Assembly: GCA_007280315.1 (NCBI GenBank) | Contig: QYQC01000088.1 | Location: 1-11,940 of the forward strand | Source: Betaproteobacteria bacterium | GTDB lineage: Bacteria; Pseudomonadota; Gammaproteobacteria; Burkholderiales; SG8-39 | Direction of reading: 5' to 3' | DNA length: 11,940 nt | Shown here: in pieces, positions 6,448 through 11,940 of the stretch | Layout of the letters: every line of letters starts with the position of its first letter | Position numbering within the stretch: position 1 is the first letter of the stretch | The notes under the pieces: generated by a model | What the model was told of the DNA's origin: nothing | The model's database searches: none | The model's input: the letters and a program-made list of their open reading frames with translations, nothing else | Translations under genes and position numbers: made by a program

Positions 6448-8646
6448 GCGTCTGCTTGCAGTAAGTACGCCCTTTACTTCCCGCACCTGCGCCAGCGTTC
6501 GCTGCAGCTGCTCCAGATCTGATATTTCCACGGTAAAGGACATGTAGGCCAGATGCTGTTTCGACTGCGTGTTCACGCCGGTGACATTGATCTTCTCGCG
6601 CGACAGGACTTCCGAAATATCGCGCAGCAGGCCCTGGCGGTCGTGTGCCTGCACCACGATATCGACTGAAAACACCCAGTCCTTGCGCTCGCCCCAGTTG
6701 GCTTCGATCATGCGTTCGGGCTGGAGCTCGGCCAGGCGCTGCAGGTCGCGGCAGTTACGCCGGTGGATGGACACGCCGCGACCACGGGTGACGAAGCCCG
6801 CAATCGAATCAGGTGGCGCCGGCCGGCAGCACTTGGCCAGCTGGGTCAGCAGCTTGTCCATGCCGACGACGAGGATGCCGCCGTCCTTGGCGTCCGCCCT
6901 GCTTTTGCCCGGCAACAACGACGCCGGTGGCTGCGCCGTCGGCGTGGTACCGCGCAGCGCCGTCTGCAGCTGCTTGGCGCCCACTTCCTCGCGCCCGGTC
7001 GCGGCGAACAGATTCTCGCTCTTGGCGAACCCGAGCTGCTGCGCCAGGTGATCCAGATTGGCGCTGGTCATGCCACCGCGCTGCAACTCGCGCTCGACCA
7101 CAGCGCGTCCCTGTGCCGTAGTCGCGGCCAATGCCTGCGTGTTGAACCACTGGCGCACCTTGTTGCGCGCGCGCGAACTCTGCAGGTAGCCCAGCGCCGG
7201 GTTCATCCAGTCGCGGCTCGGGCCGCCGGTCTTGACCGAGATGATCTCCACGCGCTGACCGTTGACCAGCTTGGTATTCAGCGGCACCATCACGCCGTCG
7301 ACCTTGGCGCCGCGGCAATGGTGGCCAAGATCGGTATGCAGGTGATAGGCGAAATCCACCGGCGTCGAACCCTGCGGCAGATCCAGCACCCGCCCCTGCG
7401 GCGTGAGCACGTAGACGGTGTCGTCAAGTACCGACTGCTTGAACTGCTCCACCCAGTTACCCGACTCGACCACGTCATCGCGCCACGCCAGCACCTGCCG
7501 CAACCAGGCGATCTTTTCATCGAAGGGATCCGCCTTGGCCGCTGCTTTCCCTGAGCCCGACTCCTTGTAACGCCAATGCGCGGCGACGCCCAATTCCGCG
7601 TGCCGGTGCATGTCGTGGGTGCGGATCTGCACCTCCAGTGCACGTCCGTCCGGGCCGACCACCGCGGTGTGCAGCGAGCGGTAGTCGTTTCCTTTCGGGC
7701 GTGAAATGTAATCGTCGAATTCTTTCGGAATCGGCGCCCACAGATTGTGCACGACGCCCAGCGCGGTATAGCAGTCCTTCAACGAATCGACCAGCACGCG
7801 CATCGCGCGCACATCGTATATTTCGGAGAAGTCGAGGCTCTTGCCACGCATCTTGCTGTAGATGCTGTAGATGTGTTTGGGTCGGCCCAGCACCTCGGCG
7901 CGTACGCCGGTGACGCGCAGTTCCTTCTCCAGCGCATCCACCGAGCCGGCGATGTAGCTCTCGCGTTCGAACCGCTTCTCATCCAGCATCGACGCTATTT
8001 TTTTGTACACCTCGGGCTCGAGATAGCGAAAGGCGTAGTCCTCCAGTTCCCACTTCAGCTGCCAGATACCCAGGCGGTTGGCAAGCGGCGCGTAGATGTC
8101 CAGCGTTTCCTGGGCGTAGGGCCGGCGCAGTTCGTCCGAGGAGCGCGACATGAAACGCAGTGTCTGCGTGCGGCTTGCCAGGCGCAGCAGCACCACGCGT
8201 ATGTCCTCGACCATGGCGAGCAGCATTTTTCGCAGCACCTCGGCCTGCGAACTGTGTGCGTCGCCGCTTTTTTGTTCGGCCAGCGTGCGCGTTACCGCGC
8301 GCAGCCGGTTCAGCTTGGCGATGCCCGCCACCAGACCGGCGACCGCCGGCCCGAATTCGGCGGCGATTTTGTCCTCACCATCGGCCAGATACTGCGGCGC
8401 CGCGAACAGAATCGCGGCGACACGCGACTCCGCATCCAGCCGCAGCGTGGCCAGCGACGAGGCGACGCCCAGTGCATGCGCCATCGCCGGCTCACCGGTG
8501 CCGAGCAGCTTGTCCGTGTACATGGAACGGGCGAATTCGCAGGCACGGCGCAGGCGCGCGACGTCAGCCCCAGGCAAGCCGGCGGCGATCGATTCCAGCA
8601 TCGGTTCGGCCAGTTCGGCCGGCTTCGCCTGCACTTCGGTAGCCAT
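6445..8646 (-). CDS. relA: RelA-type (p)ppGpp synthetase I
   Basis: This ribosome-associated alarmone synthetase transfers pyrophosphate from ATP to GTP/GDP, giving (p)ppGpp and AMP. The 733-residue product has the full long-RSH order. A pseudo-hydrolase domain spans about 30-190. The synthetase domain spans about 240-365, with RPKHIYSIYSKM, EFDD at 309-312, YRSLHT at 322-327 and EVQIRT at 338-343. A TGS domain is at about 407-470, a zinc-finger/conserved-cysteine region has Cys606, Cys607, His628 and Cys632, and an ACT/RRM domain is at about 657-733. The hydrolase HDxxED motif is replaced by FAAPQYL at 81-87, so hydrolysis should be lost. EFDD is the ExDD signature of monofunctional RelA (bifunctional enzymes have RxKD). 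Together these favour RelA over SpoT. The start is ATG 8646, preceded by TATAAT 6 bases upstream and no clear Shine-Dalgarno. It is the first gene of the operon with CYTH-CHAD and pap. Confidence 0.95.
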   Translation of the reverse strand: MATEVQAKPAELAEPMLESIAAGLPGADVARLRRACEFARSMYTDKLLGTGEPAMAHALGVASSLATLRLDAESRVAAILFAAPQYLADGEDKIAAEFGPAVAGLVAGIAKLNRLRAVTRTLAEQKSGDAHSSQAEVLRKMLLAMVEDIRVVLLRLASRTQTLRFMSRSSDELRRPYAQETLDIYAPLANRLGIWQLKWELEDYAFRYLEPEVYKKIASMLDEKRFERESYIAGSVDALEKELRVTGVRAEVLGRPKHIYSIYSKMRGKSLDFSEIYDVRAMRVLVDSLKDCYTALGVVHNLWAPIPKEFDDYISRPKGNDYRSLHTAVVGPDGRALEVQIRTHDMHRHAELGVAAHWRYKESGSGKAAAKADPFDEKIAWLRQVLAWRDDVVESGNWVEQFKQSVLDDTVYVLTPQGRVLDLPQGSTPVDFAYHLHTDLGHHCRGAKVDGVMVPLNTKLVNGQRVEIISVKTGGPSRDWMNPALGYLQSSRARNKVRQWFNTQALAATTAQGRAVVERELQRGGMTSANLDHLAQQLGFAKSENLFAATGREEVGAKQLQTALRGTTPTAQPPASLLPGKSRADAKDGGILVVGMDKLLTQLAKCCRPAPPDSIAGFVTRGRGVSIHRRNCRDLQRLAELQPERMIEANWGERKDWVFSVDIVVQAHDRQGLLRDISEVLSREKINVTGVNTQSKQHLAYMSFTVEISDLEQLQRTLAQVREVKGVLTASRR

Positions 8647-8652
8647 GTCCGG

Positions 8653-8658
8653 ATTATA
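8653..8658 (-). promoter_or_regulatory. -10-like TATAAT six bases before relA
   Basis: On the minus strand TATAAT is followed by exactly 6 bases and then the relA ATG. Transcription from this box would begin at or next to the start codon. No good -35 is seen at 16-18 bp spacing, so another activator or a different upstream promoter may be used. The perfect hexamer in GC-rich DNA is the evidence. Confidence 0.45.
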
Positions 8659-8701
8659 TCGCCGCGCCCGCGTGGCCGGTCGTGACGAAGCGCAAATCAG
8701 C

Positions 8702-8707
8702 GATAAT
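8702..8707 (+). promoter_or_regulatory. -10-like GATAAT six bases before mtfA
   Basis: GATAAT is followed by TAAAGC and then the mtfA ATG at 8714, the same 6-base spacing as at relA and higB. The nearest -35-like element (gTGACg at 8682-8687) is only 14 bases away, so the promoter is plausible but not complete. It would overlap the divergent relA control region in the 67-base gap. Confidence 0.4.
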
Positions 8708-8713
8708 TAAAGC

Positions 8714-9472
8714 ATGCTCAGTTTCTTCAAGACCTGGCGCAGGAAACGCGCGCTGCGCCGCGCCAGGCTGGATCCGGCGCTGTGGCGGCAGGTATCGGAC
8801 GCCCTGCCGTTCCTGCGCGGTCTAACACCTGCGGAATGGCAACGCCTGCAGGATTTCGCCGTGCTGTTTCTGGACGAGAAGGAAATGCACGGCGCGCGCG
8901 GCTTTGTCCCCACCGATGCGGTGCGCCTGTCGATCGCGGTGCAGGCCTGCCTGCCCGTTCTCAATCTTGGACTTGACGCCTACGACGGCTGGGTGGGCAT
9001 TGTCATCTATCCGGGCGAATTCAAGGTGCGGCGCGCTGAAACGGATGCGAGCGGCGTGGTGCATGAATTCGACGACGAACTTTCGGGCGAAGCCTGGCCC
9101 GGCGGCCCGGTGATCCTGTCCTGGCAGGACGTCGAACTCAGTGCAGCCGGCTACAACGTGGTGATCCACGAATTCGCGCACAAGCTGCACATGAGCCGCG
9201 GCAACATGGACGACTTTCCGGCGCCTCATTCCGGCATGAACCGCGAATTGTGGCTCACCACATGGGACACCGCCTACGACGAATTCTGCGCCCAGGTGGA
9301 CCGCGGCATGGATACCGTGATCGATCCCTATGCGAGCGAGCAGCCGGCCGAGTTCTTCGCCGTCCTGTCCGAAGCCTTCTTCACCCTGCCGCAGGCGGTG
9401 CGTTCGATCTACCCCGAGTTGTACACGCAGCTGGCGCAGTTCTATCGGCAGGATCCGGCGGCGCGCTTGTAA
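8714..9472 (+). CDS. mtfA: MtfA-family zinc metallopeptidase
   Basis: This 252-residue cytoplasmic protein belongs to the MtfA family. In E. coli, MtfA (Mlc titration factor A) is a zinc aminopeptidase that binds the repressor Mlc and so affects glucose PTS genes. The gluzincin-type metal site is intact: HEFAH at 152-156 supplies two His ligands and the catalytic Glu153. Glu213 in DPYASEQPAEFFA is the expected third ligand, with Tyr206 nearby. The basic N terminus (FFKTWRRKRALRRARL) and LPFLRGLTPAEWQRLQ match the family. The start is ATG 8714. There is no clear Shine-Dalgarno, and a GATAAT box lies 6 bases upstream. It is divergent from relA. Its stop codon overlaps the -35 of the higBA promoter. 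Whether an Mlc partner exists here is unknown, and the true target in non-enteric bacteria is not settled. Confidence 0.92.
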   Translation: MLSFFKTWRRKRALRRARLDPALWRQVSDALPFLRGLTPAEWQRLQDFAVLFLDEKEMHGARGFVPTDAVRLSIAVQACLPVLNLGLDAYDGWVGIVIYPGEFKVRRAETDASGVVHEFDDELSGEAWPGGPVILSWQDVELSAAGYNVVIHEFAHKLHMSRGNMDDFPAPHSGMNRELWLTTWDTAYDEFCAQVDRGMDTVIDPYASEQPAEFFAVLSEAFFTLPQAVRSIYPELYTQLAQFYRQDPAARL

Positions 9473-9495
9473 AGCGTAGCGTTACATGCTACAAT
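9467..9495 (+). promoter_or_regulatory. higBA promoter with candidate operator
   Basis: TTGTAA at 9467-9472 (-35, overlapping the mtfA stop) and TACAAT at 9490-9495 (-10) are separated by exactly 17 bases. The -10 ends 6 bases before the higB ATG, so the transcript should start at or beside the start codon. An inverted repeat, GTAGC (9476-9480) and GCTAC (9488-9492) with a 7-base spacer, sits between and over the two hexamers. This is a reasonable position for a HigA or HigBA operator giving autorepression. Confidence 0.6.
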
Positions 9496-9501
9496 CAGAC
9501 G

Positions 9502-9780
9502 ATGCTCAGAAATTTCCGGCACAAGGGACTGCAACGGTTTTTCGAAAAAGGAAACAAGTCTGGCATCCAGGCTCGCCATGAGCGCCGTCTTCGATTGGTG
9601 CTCTCGCGTTTGGATGATGCGACGAAGGCGACCGACATGGATGCTCCGGGCTGGAAATTGCACGCACTCAAGGGAGACCTAAAGGGTCATTGGGCGGTCT
9701 GGATCGATGCAAACTGGCGCCTTGCCTTCACTTTCGAAGGCAACGATGCGATCCTGGCGGACTATCAGGACTATCACTAG
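9502..9780 (+). CDS. higB: HigB toxin (RelE/ParE superfamily mRNA interferase)
   Basis: This 92-residue toxin of type II toxin-antitoxin systems is predicted to cleave mRNA on the ribosome. Family features are visible: the N terminus MLRNFRHKGLQRFFEKG, HARL-type helices (QARHERRLRLVLSRLDDA), WKLHALKGDLKGHWAVWID at about 51-69 and NWRLAFTFEG at about 71-80. The protein ends in DYQDYH. His54, Lys57, Arg73 and the terminal Asp90-Tyr91-His92 fall where the active-site residues of Proteus HigB lie, as I recall. The start ATG 9502 has no Shine-Dalgarno but sits 6 bases after a -10 box, and the open frame upstream overlaps mtfA and is not coding. The toxin gene precedes the antitoxin, as is typical for HigBA. 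GC by hand count is about 54% across 9481-9780, below the neighbouring genes, which suggests acquisition. Confidence 0.92.
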   Translation: MLRNFRHKGLQRFFEKGNKSGIQARHERRLRLVLSRLDDATKATDMDAPGWKLHALKGDLKGHWAVWIDANWRLAFTFEGNDAILADYQDYH

Positions 9781-9784
9781 GAGA
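9779..9784 (+). promoter_or_regulatory. Shine-Dalgarno site of higA overlapping the higB stop
   Basis: AGGAGA overlaps the last two bases of the higB TAG stop and lies 7 bases before the higA ATG at 9792. The antitoxin therefore has a strong ribosome binding site while the toxin has none, which would favour antitoxin excess. Confidence 0.8.
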
Positions 9785-9791
9785 CATTCAT

Positions 9792-10076
9792 ATGGCACGC
9801 ATGCATAATCCCCCGCACCCAGGCGAGGTATTGCGGGAATTCCTTCCGCAGGGCATGACGCTTGAAGAAGTCGCGCGGCGCCTCGGCGTATCCCGCGTTC
9901 AGTTTTCACGCGTCCTGAACGGCCGCTCGGCGATTTCCGCCGACATGGCTATCCGCGTCGGTTTGCTTACCAATACGACAGCGGAATCGTGGCTCGCTGC
10001 ACAGGGAAAATGGGATTTGTGGCAGGCGTCCCAAAAACCGCCGCCCGCGGTCGAGCCGTTCCGTCGTGCGGCGTAG
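9792..10076 (+). CDS. higA: HigA antitoxin (XRE-family helix-turn-helix)
   Basis: This 94-residue antitoxin neutralises HigB and represses the operon through its DNA-binding domain. It begins with the HigA-family hallmark NPPHPGEVLREFL (residues 6-18). The helix-turn-helix follows: MTLEEVARRLGVSRVQFSRVLNGRSAISADMAIRV at about 22-56. The C-terminal part (AESWLAAQGKWDLWQA) matches the conserved end of the family. The start is ATG 9792, 11 bases after the higB stop, with AGGAGA 7 bases upstream. The open frame extends further up inside higB in another frame and is not coding. The gene converges on the alpha/beta hydrolase with 19 bases between the stops and no evident terminator hairpin. Confidence 0.93.
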   Translation: MARMHNPPHPGEVLREFLPQGMTLEEVARRLGVSRVQFSRVLNGRSAISADMAIRVGLLTNTTAESWLAAQGKWDLWQASQKPPPAVEPFRRAA

Positions 10077-10095
10077 TTTCGCCAGTATCTGCTGA

Positions 10096-10968
10096 TCATC
10101 CGCCGAGCAGAAACTCGCGCACGATGGCGATCTGGTCGGCGTGCATCAGCGTCGGCGCATGGCCCACATCTTGAATTTCCACGGTTTTTGCGCGTGGTCC
10201 GCGGCCGGTCATTTCATGCAGCGTTTCGCGCCTGAGCAAATCGGACAAGGCGCCGCGGATCACCAGCGTCGGACATTTGATCGCATCATAGTAGGGCCAC
10301 AATTCGATGTCCTTGTCGATCCTGGCTGCGCTGATAGGCACGGTAATCGCCGGGTCGTAGTGCATGCGGTAACCGCCGTCCGGCAGCATGCGTACGACAT
10401 GTTCGGTCAGTGTCGACCATTCTGCATCGCTGTGTGCGCCGAACGTCGCGCTGACGGCGCGAATGTATCGCACAGCCGCAGCAAAATCGGGAAATTGCGG
10501 CGCCTTTCCCAGATATTCGCCGATGCGCACCAGCGACGCTGCGGCGACGATCGGACCGAATTCGTTGAGCACCAGCTTCTGCACCGGCGACTCCGGAATG
10601 CTGGCGAGCGTCATGCCGATCAGACCGCCCATTGAGGTGCCGACCCAATGCACGCTGTCTGCATCGAGGCGCGCGAGCAGGGTCACCATGTCGGCGACAT
10701 AGGTCTGCACCTGATATTCCATCGGATTCTTCAGCCAACCGCTCAAACCCCGCCCGGGCACGTCGGGACAAACCACGCGGTATTCGCCCGCCATCGCCCG
10801 CGCCAGGTTGTCGAAATCGCGCCCGCAGCGCGACAGGCCGTGCACGCACACCAGCACCTTGCGATTGGCGGGATCGCCCCATTCTGTATAAGCCATCTGG
10901 TGCAAGCCACTCGGGGTGATGCACTGTACTTCGCGCTGTTTGAATTCCTCGCTCATTTCTTTCCCCAT
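10096..10968 (-). CDS. Alpha/beta-fold hydrolase
   Basis: This cytoplasmic alpha/beta hydrolase (290 residues) has no recognised substrate. The oxyanion-hole motif is HG at 43-44 in VCVHGLSRCGRDFDNLA. The nucleophile is Ser112 in GTSMGG, the acid is probably Asp243 in RGALSDLL and the catalytic His is His270 in VGHAPTL. A cap region lies between about 135 and 225. There is no signal peptide. The start is ATG 10968, and ATG 10956 (MSEEF) is an equally possible start with GGGGAAAG just upstream. An extended -10 element lies ahead of it. It is downstream of comEC on the same strand, with about 105 bases between. Esterases, meta-cleavage product hydrolases and PHA-related hydrolases share this fold, so I leave the function open. 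Confidence 0.85.
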   Translation of the reverse strand: MGKEMSEEFKQREVQCITPSGLHQMAYTEWGDPANRKVLVCVHGLSRCGRDFDNLARAMAGEYRVVCPDVPGRGLSGWLKNPMEYQVQTYVADMVTLLARLDADSVHWVGTSMGGLIGMTLASIPESPVQKLVLNEFGPIVAAASLVRIGEYLGKAPQFPDFAAAVRYIRAVSATFGAHSDAEWSTLTEHVVRMLPDGGYRMHYDPAITVPISAARIDKDIELWPYYDAIKCPTLVIRGALSDLLRRETLHEMTGRGPRAKTVEIQDVGHAPTLMHADQIAIVREFLLGG

Positions 10969-10987
10969 GATTCACACTCGCGTTGAA

Positions 10988-10996
10988 AGTATATCA
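10988..10996 (-). promoter_or_regulatory. Extended -10 promoter candidate of the hydrolase gene
   Basis: On the minus strand TGATATACT forms an extended -10 (TG, one base, TATACT). Transcription would start near 10981, giving a leader of about 13 bases before ATG 10968. There is no good -35, which extended -10 promoters tolerate. A perfect 6-bp inverted repeat, GCGGGC (10998-11003) and GCCCGC (11015-11020) with an 11-base loop, lies directly upstream. It could be an operator or the 3' hairpin of comEC, although no T-run follows. Confidence 0.4.
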
Positions 10997-11073
10997 GGCG
11001 GGCATCGGCCATCCGCCCGCTCGACCGGACCGGGCGCAGCGACAGCGCGACTGCCCGCGGCGAGGCGAGCGTT

Positions 11074-11940
11074 TCAATCTGCGTACCAGTAGCGCTTTCT
11101 CTGATTGCGGTATTGCTGAACGTCAATGCCGTCAGCGTCGATACGCACCAGCACCGCGCCGGCGCTGTCGGTGCGCAGCAGCTGCGCACTGCTGGCGCGA
11201 TAGCGTTCGACGACGTCTTCCTTCGGATGGCCGAAGCGGCTGCGATATCCGACCGTGAACACGGCCCAACGCGGTTGCGCCGCATCGATGAATTCCTGCG
11301 TGGACGAAGTACGGCTGCCGTGGTGAGGAACCAGCAGCACATCGGCGCGCAGTTTGTCCGGCGCGCGTGCGAGCAGCTCCTCCTCCGAACGCGCTTCCAT
11401 GTCGCCGGTGAGCAGCACCGTACCCTTTGTCGTTTCGATTCGCAGCACGCAACTGCGATCGTTGGATTTGATTGTGTCGACCGCGTAACTTGCGGCCGTC
11501 GGATGCAGCAACTCGAAGCGCACCCCGTCCCAGTCCCAGCCCTGGCCGGCGGCGCAGGGCAGACGGTATCCGCTGGCCGCGGCCCAGGCCGCGTGGGTTT
11601 CGGGCAGCGATGAGTAAAACGCCGCAGCCGGCACAACTGAGAGCACGGTGGCGGCGCCGCCCGCGTGGTCGTTGTCGTCGTGGGTGACGAACATCGCATC
11701 GAGCTTGGCGACACCGGCTGCGCGCAGAAACGGCAGAATAATGCGGTCGCCGCTGTTGGCCTCGGGACTGTAGGCGGGCCCGGCGTCATAGAGCAGCGCA
11801 TGCCGCTCGGTTTGCACGAACACAGCCAGACCCTGACCGACGTCGAGCACGGTCAGCCACAGCGCGCCGGGCGCGGGCGCCGGCGGCGGCACGGTGAATA
11901 GCGGCAGCATCAGCGGCAGGCCCAGCCAGCGTGCCGGAAT
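11074..11940 (-). CDS. comEC: ComEC/Rec2 DNA-uptake protein, C-terminal metallo-beta-lactamase domain (cut by right window edge)
   Basis: This is the C-terminal 288 residues of ComEC/Rec2, the inner-membrane channel for single-stranded DNA during natural transformation. The frame is open through 11940 (the first codons read IPARWLGLPLMLPLF, the end of a membrane segment), so the competence domain lies outside the window. The C-terminal metallo-beta-lactamase-like domain is complete: WLTVLDVGQGLAVFVQT, LLYDAGP, the metal-binding HDDNDHAGG, SCVLRIE, VLLTGDM, VLLVPHHGSRTSS and a C-terminal GYRSRFGHPKEDVVERY. This domain is proposed to degrade the non-transferred strand in some ComEC proteins. 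The His/Asp motif is intact here, unlike in ComEC proteins with degenerate domains. The stop is TGA at 11074-11076. The ATG at 11908-11910 is internal. Confidence 0.92.
   Translation of the reverse strand: MPARWLGLPLMLPLFTVPPPAPAPGALWLTVLDVGQGLAVFVQTERHALLYDAGPAYSPEANSGDRIILPFLRAAGVAKLDAMFVTHDDNDHAGGAATVLSVVPAAAFYSSLPETHAAWAAASGYRLPCAAGQGWDWDGVRFELLHPTAASYAVDTIKSNDRSCVLRIETTKGTVLLTGDMEARSEEELLARAPDKLRADVLLVPHHGSRTSSTQEFIDAAQPRWAVFTVGYRSRFGHPKEDVVERYRASSAQLLRTDSAGAVLVRIDADGIDVQQYRNQRKRYWYAD

Noticed and set aside
7747..8685. 312-codon plus-strand frame opposite the relA 5' half
   Set aside because: It is an Arg/His/Gln-rich shadow of the RelA coding sequence and would run across the relA promoter region.
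10969..11073. Possible tRNA or small RNA between comEC and the hydrolase gene
   Set aside because: There is no cloverleaf or T-loop sequence. Only an extended -10 and one 6-bp inverted repeat are visible.
10953..11801. 282-codon minus-strand frame overlapping comEC in another frame
   Set aside because: The composition (Arg, Cys, Ser, Thr, Pro repeats) is typical of a frame-shifted GC-rich gene. The ComEC frame has intact metal-binding motifs.
1..11940. CRISPR array, transposase, or phage or plasmid genes
   Set aside because: No regularly spaced repeats, terminal inverted repeats or transposase/integrase motifs were seen on either strand.

Overview
The window reads as a chromosomal segment of a GC-rich Gram-negative proteobacterium, most likely a betaproteobacterium. 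The thiolase closely resembles Ralstonia-type BktB as I remember it. RelA is the monofunctional proteobacterial type, and an exported beta-barrel-like protein ends in Phe. Coding density is very high, no stretch of 300 bases lacks a gene, and I see no rRNA, tRNA, CRISPR array or insertion sequence.

Layout. The left edge holds the 3' end of a Pit-type phosphate transporter (+), then a beta-ketothiolase gene bktB (+) and a small cysteine-cluster protein (+) that starts three codons after the bktB stop. A secreted GlcG/HbpS-family protein (-) and a probable outer-membrane protein (+) are divergently transcribed from 2584-2697. Next is a tight minus-strand operon, read right to left: relA, then a CYTH-CHAD protein, then a two-domain PPK2 (polyphosphate:AMP phosphotransferase, pap). 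relA and the CYTH-CHAD gene overlap by one base (TAGTG), and pap follows after 2 bases. Divergent from relA is mtfA (+), followed by a HigBA toxin-antitoxin pair (+), with higB lower in GC than its neighbours. Convergent with higA is an alpha/beta hydrolase gene (-), preceded on the same strand by the 3' end of comEC (-), which is cut by the right edge.

How the genes may work together. The central operon joins the (p)ppGpp alarmone synthetase to two polyphosphate-related proteins. RelA releases AMP when it makes pppGpp. Pap rephosphorylates AMP to ADP using polyphosphate. The CYTH-CHAD protein is predicted to cleave tripolyphosphate and/or bind polyphosphate. This suggests an inferred module in which the stringent response is tied to a polyphosphate-powered AMP salvage route. 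The nearby Pit transporter and BktB (polyhydroxyalkanoate precursor supply) fit a storage-polymer lifestyle but are not in that operon.

A second pattern is regulatory. The relA, mtfA and higB starts all lack a clear Shine-Dalgarno sequence, and each carries a -10-like hexamer (TATAAT, GATAAT, TACAAT) exactly 6 bases before the ATG. That geometry predicts transcription starting at the start codon, that is, leaderless mRNAs. The higB case also has a -35 (TTGTAA) at 17-bp spacing.
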